Below, piece after piece: positions 44,011 through 55,300 of a DNA stretch of 64,000 nt. The stretch spans positions 11,632,501 to 11,696,500 of the forward strand of contig NC_088916.1 of assembly GCF_963576675.1 (NCBI RefSeq). The letters run 5' to 3'. The stretch's first letter is position 1, and each line of letters starts with the position of its first letter. This DNA comes from Euphorbia lathyris (taxonomy: Eukaryota; Streptophyta; Magnoliopsida; Malpighiales; Euphorbiaceae). Under the pieces are notes generated by a model, which saw only the letters and a program-made list of their open reading frames with translations, did no database searches and was not told where the DNA came from. A program made the translations under genes and the position numbers.

Positions 44011-44290
44011 TGGTATCAGAGTCTCTTAAAACCAAGTGGTTGATGGTTCGAATTCTTGCAACCTCATTTGTTGATTAAATTTAACACATGGTTAGATGAG
44101 CTTGTGTTGTGCACACTTCATGCCTAGGAACATTCGCGTAAAGGGGTGTGTTGGAGATTAATATTGGTGAAATCTCAATTAATGTGAATGATAAATTAAT
44201 AGCTAAAAAAATTAACCGTTCGTTAAATTTTTATGGATCGAGATTCTGTTATATGTTAAGGTTTTAACACACTTATTAATTTATAATTCA
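44011..44290 (+). mobile_element. TRIM-like element upstream of OPR copy 3
   Basis: Primer-binding site TGGTATCAGAG (44011-44021), an internal region of about 127 bp without ORF, a purine tract (AAAGGGGTG, 44140-44148), then a 142-bp LTR at 44149-44290. A 5' LTR is at best partial: sequence before 44011 only weakly resembles the LTR end. Confidence 0.65.
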
Positions 44291-44626
44291 TCGGTGGTTT
44301 TTACTTAGTCAGTGACTGACCAAGTGAATTTGACCCGTCACTATTAGATTTAAGCTTATTAAAAATCTTAAGTAGAAATTAAAACTATTGAAAGTAAATA
44401 AGAGAGCAAATAATTTCTCAAGCCAATTATATACAATAATGAGAGTTAGCTCAAGTGTCAAATTTGTGATTGCCAACTGAAAATATTAGGATTGAGCACA
44501 TGTCTATTTGTCATGAGCCAGTGTAGGAGGGGCATATGCCGAGGGTCCAGTGGTCGAACACAATAATAATGGCCTTTTAATTACTTTTATTTTATTAAAA
44601 AAACATATAGAATTATTAAAAATGGT
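44291..44626. other. Non-coding stretch
   Basis: AT-rich; no gene, RNA or transposon end recognised. Confidence 0.5.
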
Positions 44627-46680
44627 GGGGATAAAGTGTAAAAATATCATTAATGTTTATGAGCTATTTTACCCCTAACGTCTAAAATGGTACAATTTTA
44701 TCGTTGACGTTAGCAGTCAAGAGTAATTTTACCTCTAACGTTGACAAGTTGGGTCAGTTGAAGAAACTATTCATCAAATTGTCTTTTCAGTCATGAATCT
44801 TGTCATCTACATTTCACATGTGCGTCATTTTATCACTTATTAGTAACAAATCACAACCATATGATTAAATGTGAAAAAAATTAAATTTTTTTAAAAACTA
44901 TATTATATTTTTTTTTGTACAAGTTGGACAAAAAAAATTCAAATATTTATCTCCAATTTTATTATTAAATCATAAAAAAAATGAAATCTTTTTTTAGTAT
45001 CAACTTCCGTGCAATTGGTGCAGAATAATAAAAAAACATTTGTGTTTTATAATGATATGCTGAAATTGACACAATTTGCCAACGATAAGGGTAAAATTGC
45101 TCTTGGCTGGCAACTTTATGGGTAAAATTGCACAATTTTAAACATTAAGGCCCTGTTGTTTGGGGGAAAATATTGTATTCCGGAAAATTTTATGCAGGGA
45201 AAATATTGTGCAGGAAAATAAAATATTTTTCTGTGTTTGGCAACAACACTGGAAAATATTTTCTGGTGTTTGGTTACAACACTAGAAAATATTTTCCAAC
45301 CACTAAATATAGATTTTTTTTTATTTTTTTATTTTCAATTATATATATAAAACACAAAAAAGAGATCCACATGTATTAAACACAAATTAAGCAGCAAAGG
45401 AATAGAATAACAAAAAAAATGGAATAGAAATGTGGAAAACACGAAAACGTTCAAAAAAACGTGAAAAGATGTGGAAAACACGAAAACCTAAAAAAAACGT
45501 GAAAAGATGTGAAAAACACGAAAACCTGAAAAAACGTGAAAAGGTGTGGAAAACACGAAAACCTGAAAAAAATATGGAAAACAAAAAAACATGAAAACAC
45601 ACACAAGAAAACGCGAACATTTGTTCAAAACACAAAAATTGAAAAAATGTGAAAATCACGAAAAGTAAAAAATATATTAAAAAATGAAAACATGGGAAAA
45701 GTGCACAAAAAACGTTTTTTCACATTTTCATATTTTTGGCATATTTTGTACGTTTTCTTGTGTTATTAACGTTATTGTGTTTTTTTAGCATTTGTCTTCA
45801 TTTTTTCATGTTTTCACGTTTAGTTTTTCGGGTTTTTCCTTTTTCACGTTTTCTTTTTTTCGTATTTTTTATTTTCGTATTTTGTTACTTTTTCGTCTTA
45901 TTCGCGTTTTTTTCATGTTTTTCGTATTTTTCACGTTTTTGTGTTTTTTACGTTTTCGTGTTTTGTTTACATTTTTCGTCTTTTCATGCTTATCGCGTTT
46001 TTCACGTATTGTCATGTTTTTGTGTTTTAGCATTTTTTGTATTTTTTTACGTTTTTGTGTTTTTTTGTATTTTTCACATTTTTGTATGTTTCGTGTTTTA
46101 TCACTTTTTCATGTTTTGTGATTTTTCAAGTGTTTGTTTTTTTTTTTTGCGTTTTAGTATTTTTCGTGTTTTTCGTATTTTTTACGTTTTCGTGTTTTTT
46201 TGTATTTTTCACGTTTTTGTATATTTCGTGTTTTGTCTCTTTTTCACGTTGTTCATGTTTTGTGATTTCAAGTGTTTGATTATTTATTTTTTTTTGCGTT
46301 TTTGTGTTTTTCGTGTTTGTCCACATTTTCATTTTTTACCGATTTTTTTTTTCATATTCTCGTGTTTTGTAACGTTTTCACATTGTTCATGTTTTTTCGT
46401 GTTTCATATTTTTTGTATTTTTACATTTTTTTTACGTTTTCTCCATTTTTCTCTAAACGCGTGTGTTTTGGGGAAAATGTTTTACCCTTTTATTTCTTCC
46501 TTCATTTTCCATTGACTTACCACTTATTTTCCTTTGACTTATTTTCCTACCCAAACAAACACTGGAAAATTGGAAAAATATTTTCCTGCAGAATATTTTT
46601 CCCCAAGCGAACGGGGCCTAAGAGTAAAATTTCTCATATTTGTAAACGTTAAGTGTATTTTTTTTTTGCACTTTATCCCT
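44627..46680. mobile_element. MULE-like MITE, split by a Harbinger element
   Basis: Outer inverted repeats GGGATAAAGTG(T/C)AAAAATA at both ends. Subterminal phrases such as ACCCCTAACGTCTAAAATGG are shared with 41640-42085. Its own length without the insert is about 580 bp. I see no clear target duplication. Confidence 0.65.
45149..46618. mobile_element. Non-autonomous PIF/Harbinger element (1470 bp)
   Basis: TSD TAA (45146-45148, 46619-46621). Ends GGCCCTGTTGTTTGGGGG and, reversed, GGCCCCGTTCGCTTGGGG. Subterminal GAAAATATTTTCC motifs lie at both ends. The middle is low-complexity: A-rich CGTGAAAA-type repeats on the left (45430-45690), and T-rich TTTTCGTGTTTT-type repeats on the right (45720-46440), so the halves are mutually complementary. 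The long ORFs there are composition artefacts. Confidence 0.82.
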
Positions 46681-46782
46681 AAACGGTGTGCAAAATCTCA
46701 ATGCCTAATTAGGTAAAATCTTTATTTTGTTCTTATCGTATCCAAAATTTTATCATTTGTCTCATATAGTATAATTTGCCCT

Positions 46783-47202
46783 TTTTTTTATTGAAATACG
46801 GACCTAGCCCAACGGGAATCCCAACCAGGTTGGCACCCCCGAAAAGGCAAAGAACCAAATATATAAATGAATAAATGAAAAAAGTATGAAACCAGTACAA
46901 AGAATGGTTTAAGAAAATCTAAACGTATCCCTACCAAGAGCATTATCTCTAGCAAGAAGGGAGCAGAAGTCTGGAAGGGTATTCCACATTTGTAAATCTG
47001 AGGCCAGACGTCCGTAATTAGCAAGAGCGTCCGCCACTTGATTTCTCTCACGGAACACATGGGAGACAACCACCTGAATATGCGTCATTGAATCTAAACA
47101 ATTTAACCAATCCATAAGCATTGTCCAGGGAATGATCTGCGCACGGGCACGGAAAATTCGAATAACGTAAGTCGAGTCACTTTCAATCCAGAGACGAGTC
47201 CA
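46783..47202 (-). pseudogene. L1 LINE 3' end (RNase H C-terminus)
   Basis: The minus strand encodes the end of a LINE RNase H (VVVSHVFRERNQVADALANYG), then a 3' untranslated end and a short A-tail (T run at 46781-46789). Near-exact 13-bp flanks TATAATTTGCCCT / TATAATTTTCCCT (46770-46782, 47203-47215) show a 5'-truncated retroposition. Confidence 0.85.
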
Positions 47203-47230
47203 TATAATTTTCCCTTTAAAATATTCTTAT

Positions 47231-47512
47231 AGGTTTAACCCATTTTGGATGGAAAATTATTTAATTTGTTAACTTTTTCATATGACACAATTTTTAACAT
47301 GTGACGTGTGTACGAGAAAATTATTTTAAGTTTTTTTTTCACACGATCTTAATATGTGGATAATTAAGGAATCAATTTTTTTTCTTATTTATCCACATAT
47401 TAAGTCTATATGGAAAAGAAAAATTAAAACAATTGTACATGTCACGTGTCCAATATTGTGTTGTGTGAGAATAATTAACAAATCGGTTAATTTTTCATCC
47501 AAAATAGTTAAA
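47231..47512. mobile_element. Foldback MITE (about 280 bp)
   Basis: Arms of about 130 bp pair along most of their length (left ACCCATTTTGGATGG, right reversed ACTATTTTGGATGA), meeting at a TATGTGGATAA centre. No coding content; target duplication unclear. Confidence 0.65.
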
Positions 47513-47668
47513 GGTCACATATAGATACCTCATAGGACAAATGTTACCAAATGATACCATAACAGAGTAATGATAAAATTTTGAATACCATCTGAGCCAA
47601 ATAAACTTTTATGTCTTCCTAATTTGAATATGTTCATATTCTCAAACTCTTCCATCATCCAGTTATTA

Positions 47669-48896
47669 GGGTAAAATTCACCCATGGTGTACAACATTTA
47701 TCTTATTTCACACTTTGGTGTACAACCTTCAATTTGTCTCACTAGTATGTACGATTTTATAGGTGAGCTCCCGCTATGGTGTACAGCAGGTAAAAATGAT
47801 CAGTAAAAATGACCCTATCTCCCTTTATCTTTACTTTTCTCTTTTTAGTACTTATAAATTATAAGTTCTAATCTGAAATCATCTCTCTCTCAAAAATTTC
47901 CCCAACAATTTAAGAAGCTCTCTGAAAATTTTTCCCGGCAATTTGAGAAGATCCAGCAATTCAAAGAAGCTCCACCGTTTACAATAAATTTTGAGAAACT
48001 CTTGCAAATTTTTCCCTACCTCAAATTCAACATCTATACTTTAGACGACTCCTCCATTTTAGACCCATTTTTACTTCAATCCATTCTTCTCTCGATTTCC
48101 TTTTGAACTATGCTCGGAGCTACTTAGCTTGATATTCTCCCTTCTGGTGCTAGACGAGTCATTTATCTCGACTCAAATTTAGTCCTCGTCGACGATATTT
48201 CAAAACTCGCCGCTAATTACATGTTATCCGATGAGATGAAATAGGGAATTTACAAAAATTGGAAACTCTGTTCCTTTAAGTGAATAGACTTTTTAGGCCA
48301 TTAAAGGAGGAGTTGGGGACATTGAATAGCTTGAAATTCATGGATTTGTGGTTTTTGATCTTTCTTCAAATTCTGATTACTCTTAGCAACTTCTTTTTAC
48401 CTTTCGGTTCCTCCAGCCATTGAAGTCGGAATTGCCGCCTTCCTTGAAGGGAAGAGGAAGAAAAAGAAAAAAAAACGAGAACAGAGGTGATGGAGGGAAA
48501 AGGAATCGGCAGGTGACAGAAAGAGGAGGTTGAGTTTCACGTTCTCTCTCAAAGAAAAGAGAGATGGCCAGAGGTGGAAGAGAGAGTTGTGCAACTAAAG
48601 ACAGAGAAAGAAAGAGAAAAGAAAATTAATAAAGAAAGAAAGAAAATTAATAAGAAAAGAAGTATTTTTAGAAGGATATATAAGTAATTTAAGATTTATT
48701 TATTTATTTTTTTACTTTTTGACCGGTCAAAGCTGAGGTGGCGCGTTGACTGAGCATTGACCAGTCATTTTTGCCTATTGTACACCATCGTGGGAGGTCA
48801 CCTATAAGTTCGTAAATATTAGTGAGACAAATTGAAGGTTGTACACCAAAGTATGAAATGTGGGTAAAGGTTGTACACCATTGATGGAATTTACCC
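47669..48896. mobile_element. Pack-MULE (1228 bp) carrying a gene fragment
   Basis: Direct repeat CCAGTTATTA (47659-47668, 48897-48906; 9-10 bp as for Mutator). Long inverted repeats contain ATGGTGTACAAC and CAAATTGAAGGTTGTACAC-type motifs over about 170 bp at each end. The interior is not repeat-like and includes a GATL fragment. An ORF at 48397-48594 (minus) is not recognised. Confidence 0.85.
47996..48240 (+). pseudogene. Captured fragment of a galacturonosyltransferase-like (GATL, GT8) gene
   Basis: Conceptual translation gives FPYLKFNIYTLDDSS at 48008-48052, then, after a frame change near 48080-48105, NYARSYLA, and after one extra T near 48132, ILPSGARRVIYLDSNLVLVD and DISKLA. This is the conserved core of plant GATL/GT8 enzymes, where the DxD sugar-nucleotide motif is normally in YLDSDLV; here the second Asp is Asn. 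These Golgi enzymes act in pectin and xylan synthesis. The copy is short, frameshifted and ends at a TAG; it is a capture, not a working gene. Confidence 0.75.
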
Positions 48897-48944
48897 CCAG
48901 TTATTACCCTTTAAATTAAGAATGACTAATTCCTATAATCGATT

Positions 48945-49024
48945 AGCTATTTCTGTAATACTCTCCCTCAAGTTGTAGCATAAATATTGGTCATGCCTAG
49001 CTTGCTATATGTATAGGTAACACA
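48945..49024 (-). pseudogene. Possible copia RNase H C-terminus and polypurine tract
   Basis: The minus strand reads SKLGMTNIYA, like the last residues of copia RNase H, followed by TTGAGGGAGAGT, like a polypurine tract. A 3' LTR might follow leftward (towards 47520) with the Pack-MULE inside it. Weak evidence. Confidence 0.4.
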
Positions 49025-49044
49025 CTTGCTGATGAGGGCATCCC

Positions 49045-49789
49045 TAGGGGTGGGCAAAAAACCCGATCAAACCGGTAACCGAACCGAAAACCGGTAATCC
49101 GAACCGGAAAAAGCGGTTAACCGAACCGGTGGTTTTCTTAATGGTTAAAAAAAATATATAGTTACCGGTTTCGGTTTCGGTTTCGGGTTAGAGTTTCAAA
49201 AACCGCGGTTAACGGTTAACCGAACCGTTTAATAAATATAACCAATTTTTTTAAAAAAATTAATATATAATTATATAACATAGATTAGATAACATAGATT
49301 ATAAGATTTAAAAAAAGTCTTTAACATAGATTATAACCTATATTAATATAAATATATAACATAGATTATACGTGAATGTAAACTTGATGGATTAATGTTG
49401 TAATAAGCACTTTGACGAAATATTATTTACATTTCTTTATGTTTTAAATGTAAATTTGATGAATTATTTTTTAGTTCGGTACTTATGTTTGAATTTGAAC
49501 TTTTATATGAATTCGTTTCGTTTGAATTTTTGGAATGTGTATTTTAATATTGTTTAAAAATTTAGGTTTGGGTAAAAATTATGGTTAACCATTGATTTTT
49601 GGTTAACTGGTGAGAATTGGTTAAAAACCGTTAACCGAAAAACCTAACCGAAATTAATGGTTAACCAGTTGTATGGTTAACCGGTTGATATGGATCGGTT
49701 TCGGTTTGGATGGTTAAAAAACCGTTGATAACGGTTCGGTTAATTTTTTTTGTCTAATGGACCGGTTAACCGAACCGTGCCCACCCCTA
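49045..49789. mobile_element. hAT element inside the solo LTR (745 bp)
   Basis: TSD GGCATCCC (49037-49044, 49790-49797). Perfect terminal repeats TAGGGGTGGGC. The intact LTR at 39001-39021 shows the uninterrupted target. Both ends are crowded with GGTTAACCG / CCGAACCGG motifs, likely transposase-binding subterminal repeats. The interior is AT-rich with no transposase. Confidence 0.9.
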
Positions 49790-49823
49790 GGCATCCCTCT
49801 CCTAACAGCAGATTCGGAGCTAA

Positions 49824-50175
49824 GGGACGCAGAGCGTGGCATTGGAAACGCGGAGCGTGGCTTCAAAGCTCGTGAAGGCGATGGAGATCCAGCCAAGGAG
49901 GAAGAGTTCAGCCAACCAAACACGTGGAGCGTGGATGCCAGCACGCGGAGCGTGAAGAGTCCCAAACAAAAAGGAGAGTCTAGGAAGCCACATACGCGAA
50001 GCGTGTCTCCAAGTACGCTCGAAGCGTGTCTCCAACTACGCAGAGCGTTGATCGAGCAATCGGAACGCGTAATATCCAGGAGGTCAAATATGCGGAGCGT
50101 GTCCCAAACTACGCGTCACGTGAAATGAGGAAGCGAGATGCACCAAGTCTATGACTGCACCCACGCGGAGCGTGT
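49824..50175. repeat. Array of ACGCGGAGCGTG motif in solo LTR
   Basis: About ten copies of ACGCGGAGCGTG or one-to-two-base variants, irregular 15-60 bp spacing, with complementary half-sites ACGC and GCGT. It matches the position of the array in the gypsy LTR, where the centre is GGGG rather than GGAG. Confidence 0.65.
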
Positions 50176-50557
50176 CTAGACCGAGGGATACTTCCTCTCC
50201 AAGTTCTTCCTGCAAGGAGCAAGATCTGCCACCTTTTATTCACTGTTTTGTCATCCCCCTTTTATTTATTGAACTGCCATTAGCTTACCTCACTCCTATT
50301 TTACCACTAGAGGTATAGCTAATATTGTAACCCTAGTGAGGGTCTTTAGTCATTTCCTCTTAAGTTTGGAAAATGTATAAATTCTCCCTCTTTTGTAATA
50401 AAGCGCAACTTTTGATATATTGAATATTAAGCCTCCATTGGAGCACGGAGTTATTCTTTTGGGTTTATTCAACCTTCAAGCTAGGCTTGAGAAGATTGTG
50501 TTCTTTGACGGTTTAAGACTAAAACCGTCCACATCGATTTTCAATCTACATCACTTG

Positions 50558-51301
50558 CATGTCTCCTCCCAATGCGGTTCTTTTCTAGCAACGACTGACT
50601 GTTTTGCTAGCACTGAACAGCGGGAGGCAAAAACTCAAAACATAGCATCTATGCTTAAATAGACTCGGAACAATATTACTCAAACAAAGGTTCTTTAGCA
50701 ATGCAGCAGATGAACAAATCGGACAAACATATATTGGACCGGTCTTGACATTTTATATGCCCTAGGCGATGAGAGATAAAGGGTCTTTAATAATAAAAAA
50801 AAAGTACTTTAAATTTCAAAATAGAAATTTGGACTCATTTTAAATGTAAAATATCATATTATTTCATATCCTTTTAGTCCGAATGAGTATTATAACTACA
50901 TTTATAATAAAAAAAAACAATTATTACATATATATAGAAAAAAAAAATTAGATCCCTTTTGGCCCTGAGTCCTAGGCGACTGTATTCCTGACATATGCCC
51001 AAAGCCGGTCTATAAGAGACTGGAGACAGTAGCTGAACAGCGATCCTGGCCATAAGCACATATTTTTTTTATTAAAATTGTCCAAATTTACTTAGGTAGA
51101 AAATGTTCAAAACAAAATTTCAGTACTTTCGTTATCTCATTCAATCCTCCTAATATGTAAAACCTTTTAAACTATTATAAAAAAAGTAAATAATTTATTA
51201 ATTATTATCAATAATACATTAATTACATGGTACTTAAGTTTTTTTATTCAATAATTTAGTACCTCTTGTTATTTATTTTAAGTTTTTTTATTCAATAATT
51301 T
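50558..51301. other. Non-coding stretch
   Basis: AT-rich, with no gene seen. 50560-50640 could be a decayed end of the copia remnant of 48945-49024 on the minus strand, but I cannot support it well. Confidence 0.45.
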
Positions 51302-51520
51302 TTTTTTTTGGTAGAAAAGGAAAAGAAAAACGAATAACAACAAACTACCCAGGAATTAGCCTAGGGAAGCTAACCCCAATCCTATCTTCTAAGAGAAGAT
51401 GAGAGATGAAACTAGGGGAAACAGGAAGGGTAGTAACGCCTAACGTCCCTTCATGGCCCGCCGCCGCCAAGCGATCAGCAACACGATTCTGCTCTCTAAA
51501 AATGTTAATAATTTAAGTTA
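51302..51520 (-). pseudogene. L1 LINE 3' fragment
   Basis: The minus strand encodes a clean LINE RNase H end (FREQNRVADRLAAAGHEG, then a stop after FPRLIPG). Tail T run at 51301-51309. Flanked by TTTATTCAATAATTT on both sides (51287-51301, 51521-51535), a LINE-type duplication. 5'-truncated to about 220 bp. Confidence 0.85.
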
Positions 51521-51535
51521 TTTATTCAATAATTT

Positions 51536-52361
51536 AGTCCCTCGATCTATTTAAAATACTGACCTCTTGTTACTTATTATGGATAAATTACATATATGAT
51601 ACTTGGATTTTACGTATTTTACACTTTTATATACCTAAATGTTAATCTTATATTTCAATTTTCTATTAGTTTAAATATTTACACGTTTATATATTTAATA
51701 TTTGATAGTTATTACTAATATTTTAATAAAATAAAAATATCATATTTTTATTTTAAAATACTTTACATATATTTAAAATATCAAAATAATGATTCAAAAA
51801 AATATCAAAAAATATTAAAAATTAATAAGTCAATAAACAATTTGCAATACCTTTAACACATACTAGCAGCTTATAAAATAGGAAAAATTACATGATAAAT
51901 CATGAAAATTATTTTACGTAGAGTAAACAATTTTTATATTTCTTTTTGTCAATATAAATAGTTACTTTATCAAATTATAAACGATACTTATTAGTGAATA
52001 TGAAATGTGTAGTTTTTTTTTTTTTTTTTTTGGAGATTTGGCATAATAAGATATAGTTCTTGGAGATTTGATATAATAAAAATTATTTTCACAAAAATTT
52101 ATATTTATTTATTGAAATGTAAATATAACGTAACTATCCCTATAAAATACCTCATTTATAATGGGCCCTTTGGTAGGCCCATTCAAAAGCCATGTAATTG
52201 TAACAGGTTCATTGAAAGATCCGTTATAGAAGTGGTTGTAACTGTAACGGGCCATTTGAGAGGCCCATTACAAAAATAATGTAATTGTAACAGATTTAAG
52301 CCTGCTATACAATGGACTTTTTGTAAGAGCTTCAAATATAACGGACTGGCTTGTTACAATA
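51536..52361. other. AT-rich non-coding stretch
   Basis: No gene found. 52150-52340 carries loosely repeated phrases such as GTAACGGGCC, GGCCCATT and TGTAATTGTAACAG, a possible degenerate repeat. Confidence 0.45.
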
Positions 52362-52376
52362 AGAGTCACTTTACGT

Positions 52377-55300
52377 CCGTGTTACGGGATTTTATGGTTT
52401 CCCGGAAAGACATCGCCGGAGAGCCTCTTGGGATTTGCTGCGATCCCTCAAAGACCAAGAGGGTTATGCATGGTGCTGCATAGGGGACTTTAATGATATA
52501 ATGAGTTTGCAGGAGAAGCGAGGAGGTAGAAGTCAGCCGAATTGGCTTATTGAAGGATTCAAAAAAGCCGTGGAGGAGAGTGGTTTAGGGTCAGTTCCCA
52601 TGGATGGGTATCCATTCACGTGGAAAGTCGGTCGAGGTACTCATAGATGGATTGAGGAAACTCTTGATCGTGCACTTGTCAATTCAAAATGGAAAGAATT
52701 ATTTGTAGAATATTTCATCGGATCACTCGGCTATCCTTTTAGAGAGTAAGATGTGGCTACGCTGTCCTATAATCAATAGGTTCCGTTTCGAGAATGCTTG
52801 GCTAAGGGAGTCTCACTGTGAAACAGTTGTTCGTCAAGCATGGATCTCTGATAAAAATTGTTCGATATCTACTAAGATATCAGCTTGTACCGATGCACTC
52901 AAAGAGTGGAGTTCCTCTTTGGAATCAAATTTTAAAAAATCCTTGAATATGTACAGATTGCAGATGGAAGCCATACAAGGAAGAAGGGACGAGTATGGAA
53001 TGGAAAGATTCAAGCAGGCCTCATTAGCATATATGTCAACATTAAAGAAACAAAAAGATTTTTGGAAGCAGAGAGCTAAATTGCTTTGGTTAAGAGATGG
53101 TGATTCAAATTCACAATACTTCCATTCCTACGCAACAGACAGAAGAAAGAGGAACAACTTTTCGAGTCTCAAGGATTCTAACGGTAATTGGTGCACAAAG
53201 GGCAACGGATTAGACGATATTCTATCTGAATATTTTAATGGGATATTCACGAGTATGGATCATAATGATTCCGCACTTCTACCGTTTGTACAATCAAGGG
53301 TCACATAGGAGGAAAATGAGTTGCTATCTCACGCATTCTCAAACGACGAAGTAAAAAATGCTTGCTTCTCTATGCATCCGGATAAAAGTCCGGGCCCTGA
53401 CGGATTAACTCCGGCTTTCTTTCAGCATTTTTGGAGTATAGTGGGACCTGATGTATGCGAGGTATGTTTTTCTATTCTCCATTCTGGCAGGATCCCACTG
53501 AATCTTAATGATACATTGATTGTGCTCATTCCAAAGATCAGTAAGCCAGAATATGTCTCTGATTTACGTTTGATTGCACTCTGTAATGTTCTGCTCAGGA
53601 TTCTATCAAAAATATTAGCTATCACCTTTCCTATTCATAATCTGTGCTGAAGGCCTATCATCGTTACTATCAGCCAGAGAACAGATGGGATTGATTCATG
53701 GAGCTCAGGTGTCTCACAATGCTCCAAAAGTTTCCTACTTATTCTTTGCCGATGACAGTTACCTGTTCTTTCGGGCAAATAAAAGAGAAGCCGAGGAGGT
53801 TCAATCATGTTTGAGGTGTTACGAGCAAGCATCTGGTCAATGCGTGAATTTCCAAAAGTCGTCTATATTTTTTAGCGGCAATACGACAGTTGAGGCCCGC
53901 TCTGATGTTTGTAATGAACTCAGGGTTGGAGAAGTTGAGGATACGGGTTTCTATTTGGGGGCACCTATAGTTGTTGGTAGAAGCAAGATGCAAGCCTTTG
54001 GTTTTTTAAAAGACAGAATCTGGAAACGTATCAATAGTTGGAAAGAAAAATACTTGTCTCGAGCAGGGAAGGAGATTCTCATCAAATCTGTGCTACAATC
54101 TATTTCCACCTACATAATGAGCATTTTTCTTATGCCAAATGAGTTCTGTAATGATGTTAATAATATGTTGAACAAGTTCTGGTAGAATTCATCGGGCTCT
54201 ACATCAGGTGGAATTCACTGGAAGGCTTGGGATAAGTTGTGCTGGCCAAAATCAAATGGAGGACTGGGCTTCCGTGACATTCACAAATTTAATCTTGCAC
54301 TGTTGGCTAAGCAAAGTTGGCGACTTGTTCGATATCCGAATTCATTGGTTGCTCAATTACTGAAAGCACGTTATTTTCCTAATGTTGATTTCTTACAGGC
54401 TTCCGTAGGGCATAACCCTTCTTTCGTATGGCGTAGCATCATGGCTAGTTATGATTTATTGATTGAGGGGCTGAGACGGAAGATTGGCAATGGAGAGTCC
54501 AGTTCCATCTGGAATAGTCCATGGCTTCCTGACGATCAGAACCCGTATCCCACGAGTTCGGTTGCTGCATCATTACAAACAGGCCTTGTGAAAGACTTAA
54601 GGAATGATTATGGGGGATGGAATGAAGAGATCATCAGCATTAATTTTAATAGTCGTGATGGTGCGCTTATTCGTTCCATTCCTATCAGACGTAGGAGGGT
54701 AGAAGATGGATGGTTCTAGCCGAAGGATAAATCTGGAGCGTACACAGTAAGAAGCGGATACTTTCAAGCATTGAGACCAATACCGATGTCTCTGATAAAT
54801 ACAAATCGAATCAACTGGAATTTAATTTGGAACCTGAAGGTAGCACCGAAAATTAAGAATTGTCTATGGAGAATATTTACTAACTGTTTACCAACGCTAA
54901 ACAACCTTGCATCCCGTCATAATTCTCTTCCTAATTGCTGCCCCGTTTGTGGCGCATTTGGGGAAAATGAATTTCATGTTTTCATCGGGTGTCCACGGGC
55001 GTCTCAAGTTTGGCAAAAAAATTTCTAAGATAATCGAATGGATCAGATTACCAGCTTCATTCAGTGGTTTATCAATCTCCTTGAAGATGCAACGAGCGAT
55101 TGTAATCGTATCGCAATGATATGTTGGCAATTATGGAAGGCGCAAAATGACAAAGTATGGAACGATAAGCTTCGCACTCCTGAGGAAATATGTCATTCGG
55201 CAGCAACAGAAAGCTTCATATGCAATGTTGACGTGCATTGATAACCAAAACAATTTCTGTTCATATGGTTTTCTTCTACGAGATCACCAAGGGCGATGTT

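Larger units (their letters stand above)
46704..47620. mobile_element. Possible TIR element hosting a LINE and a foldback MITE
   Basis: Sequence around CCAAAATTTTATCATT at 46741-46758 recurs inverted at about 47570-47590 (TGATAAAATTTTGAATACC), with further similarity outward. Borders uncertain; no target duplication identified. Confidence 0.35.
49030..50552 (+). repeat. Gypsy solo LTR with nested hAT
   Basis: Same family as 38241-39021. Starts TGATGAGGGC, ends TCTACATCA, TSD CTTGC (49025-49029, 50553-50557). Without the 753-bp hAT and its duplication it is 770 bp. No internal region, so it is a product of LTR-LTR recombination. Confidence 0.9.

Noticed and set aside
45736..46515. 259-aa ORF rich in Phe, Leu and Val, superficially like a multi-pass membrane protein
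   Set aside because: It is the translation of T-rich TTTTCGTG repeats inside a Harbinger element. Overlapping frames give similar ORFs, and the sequence has no conserved residues or promoter.
48397..48594. 65-aa minus-strand ORF in the Pack-MULE
   Set aside because: Low-complexity Phe/Ser-rich sequence with no recognised similarity.
49757..50128. 123-aa ORF in the solo LTR
   Set aside because: It comes from the repeated ACGCGGAGCGTG motif; the reverse strand is open too.
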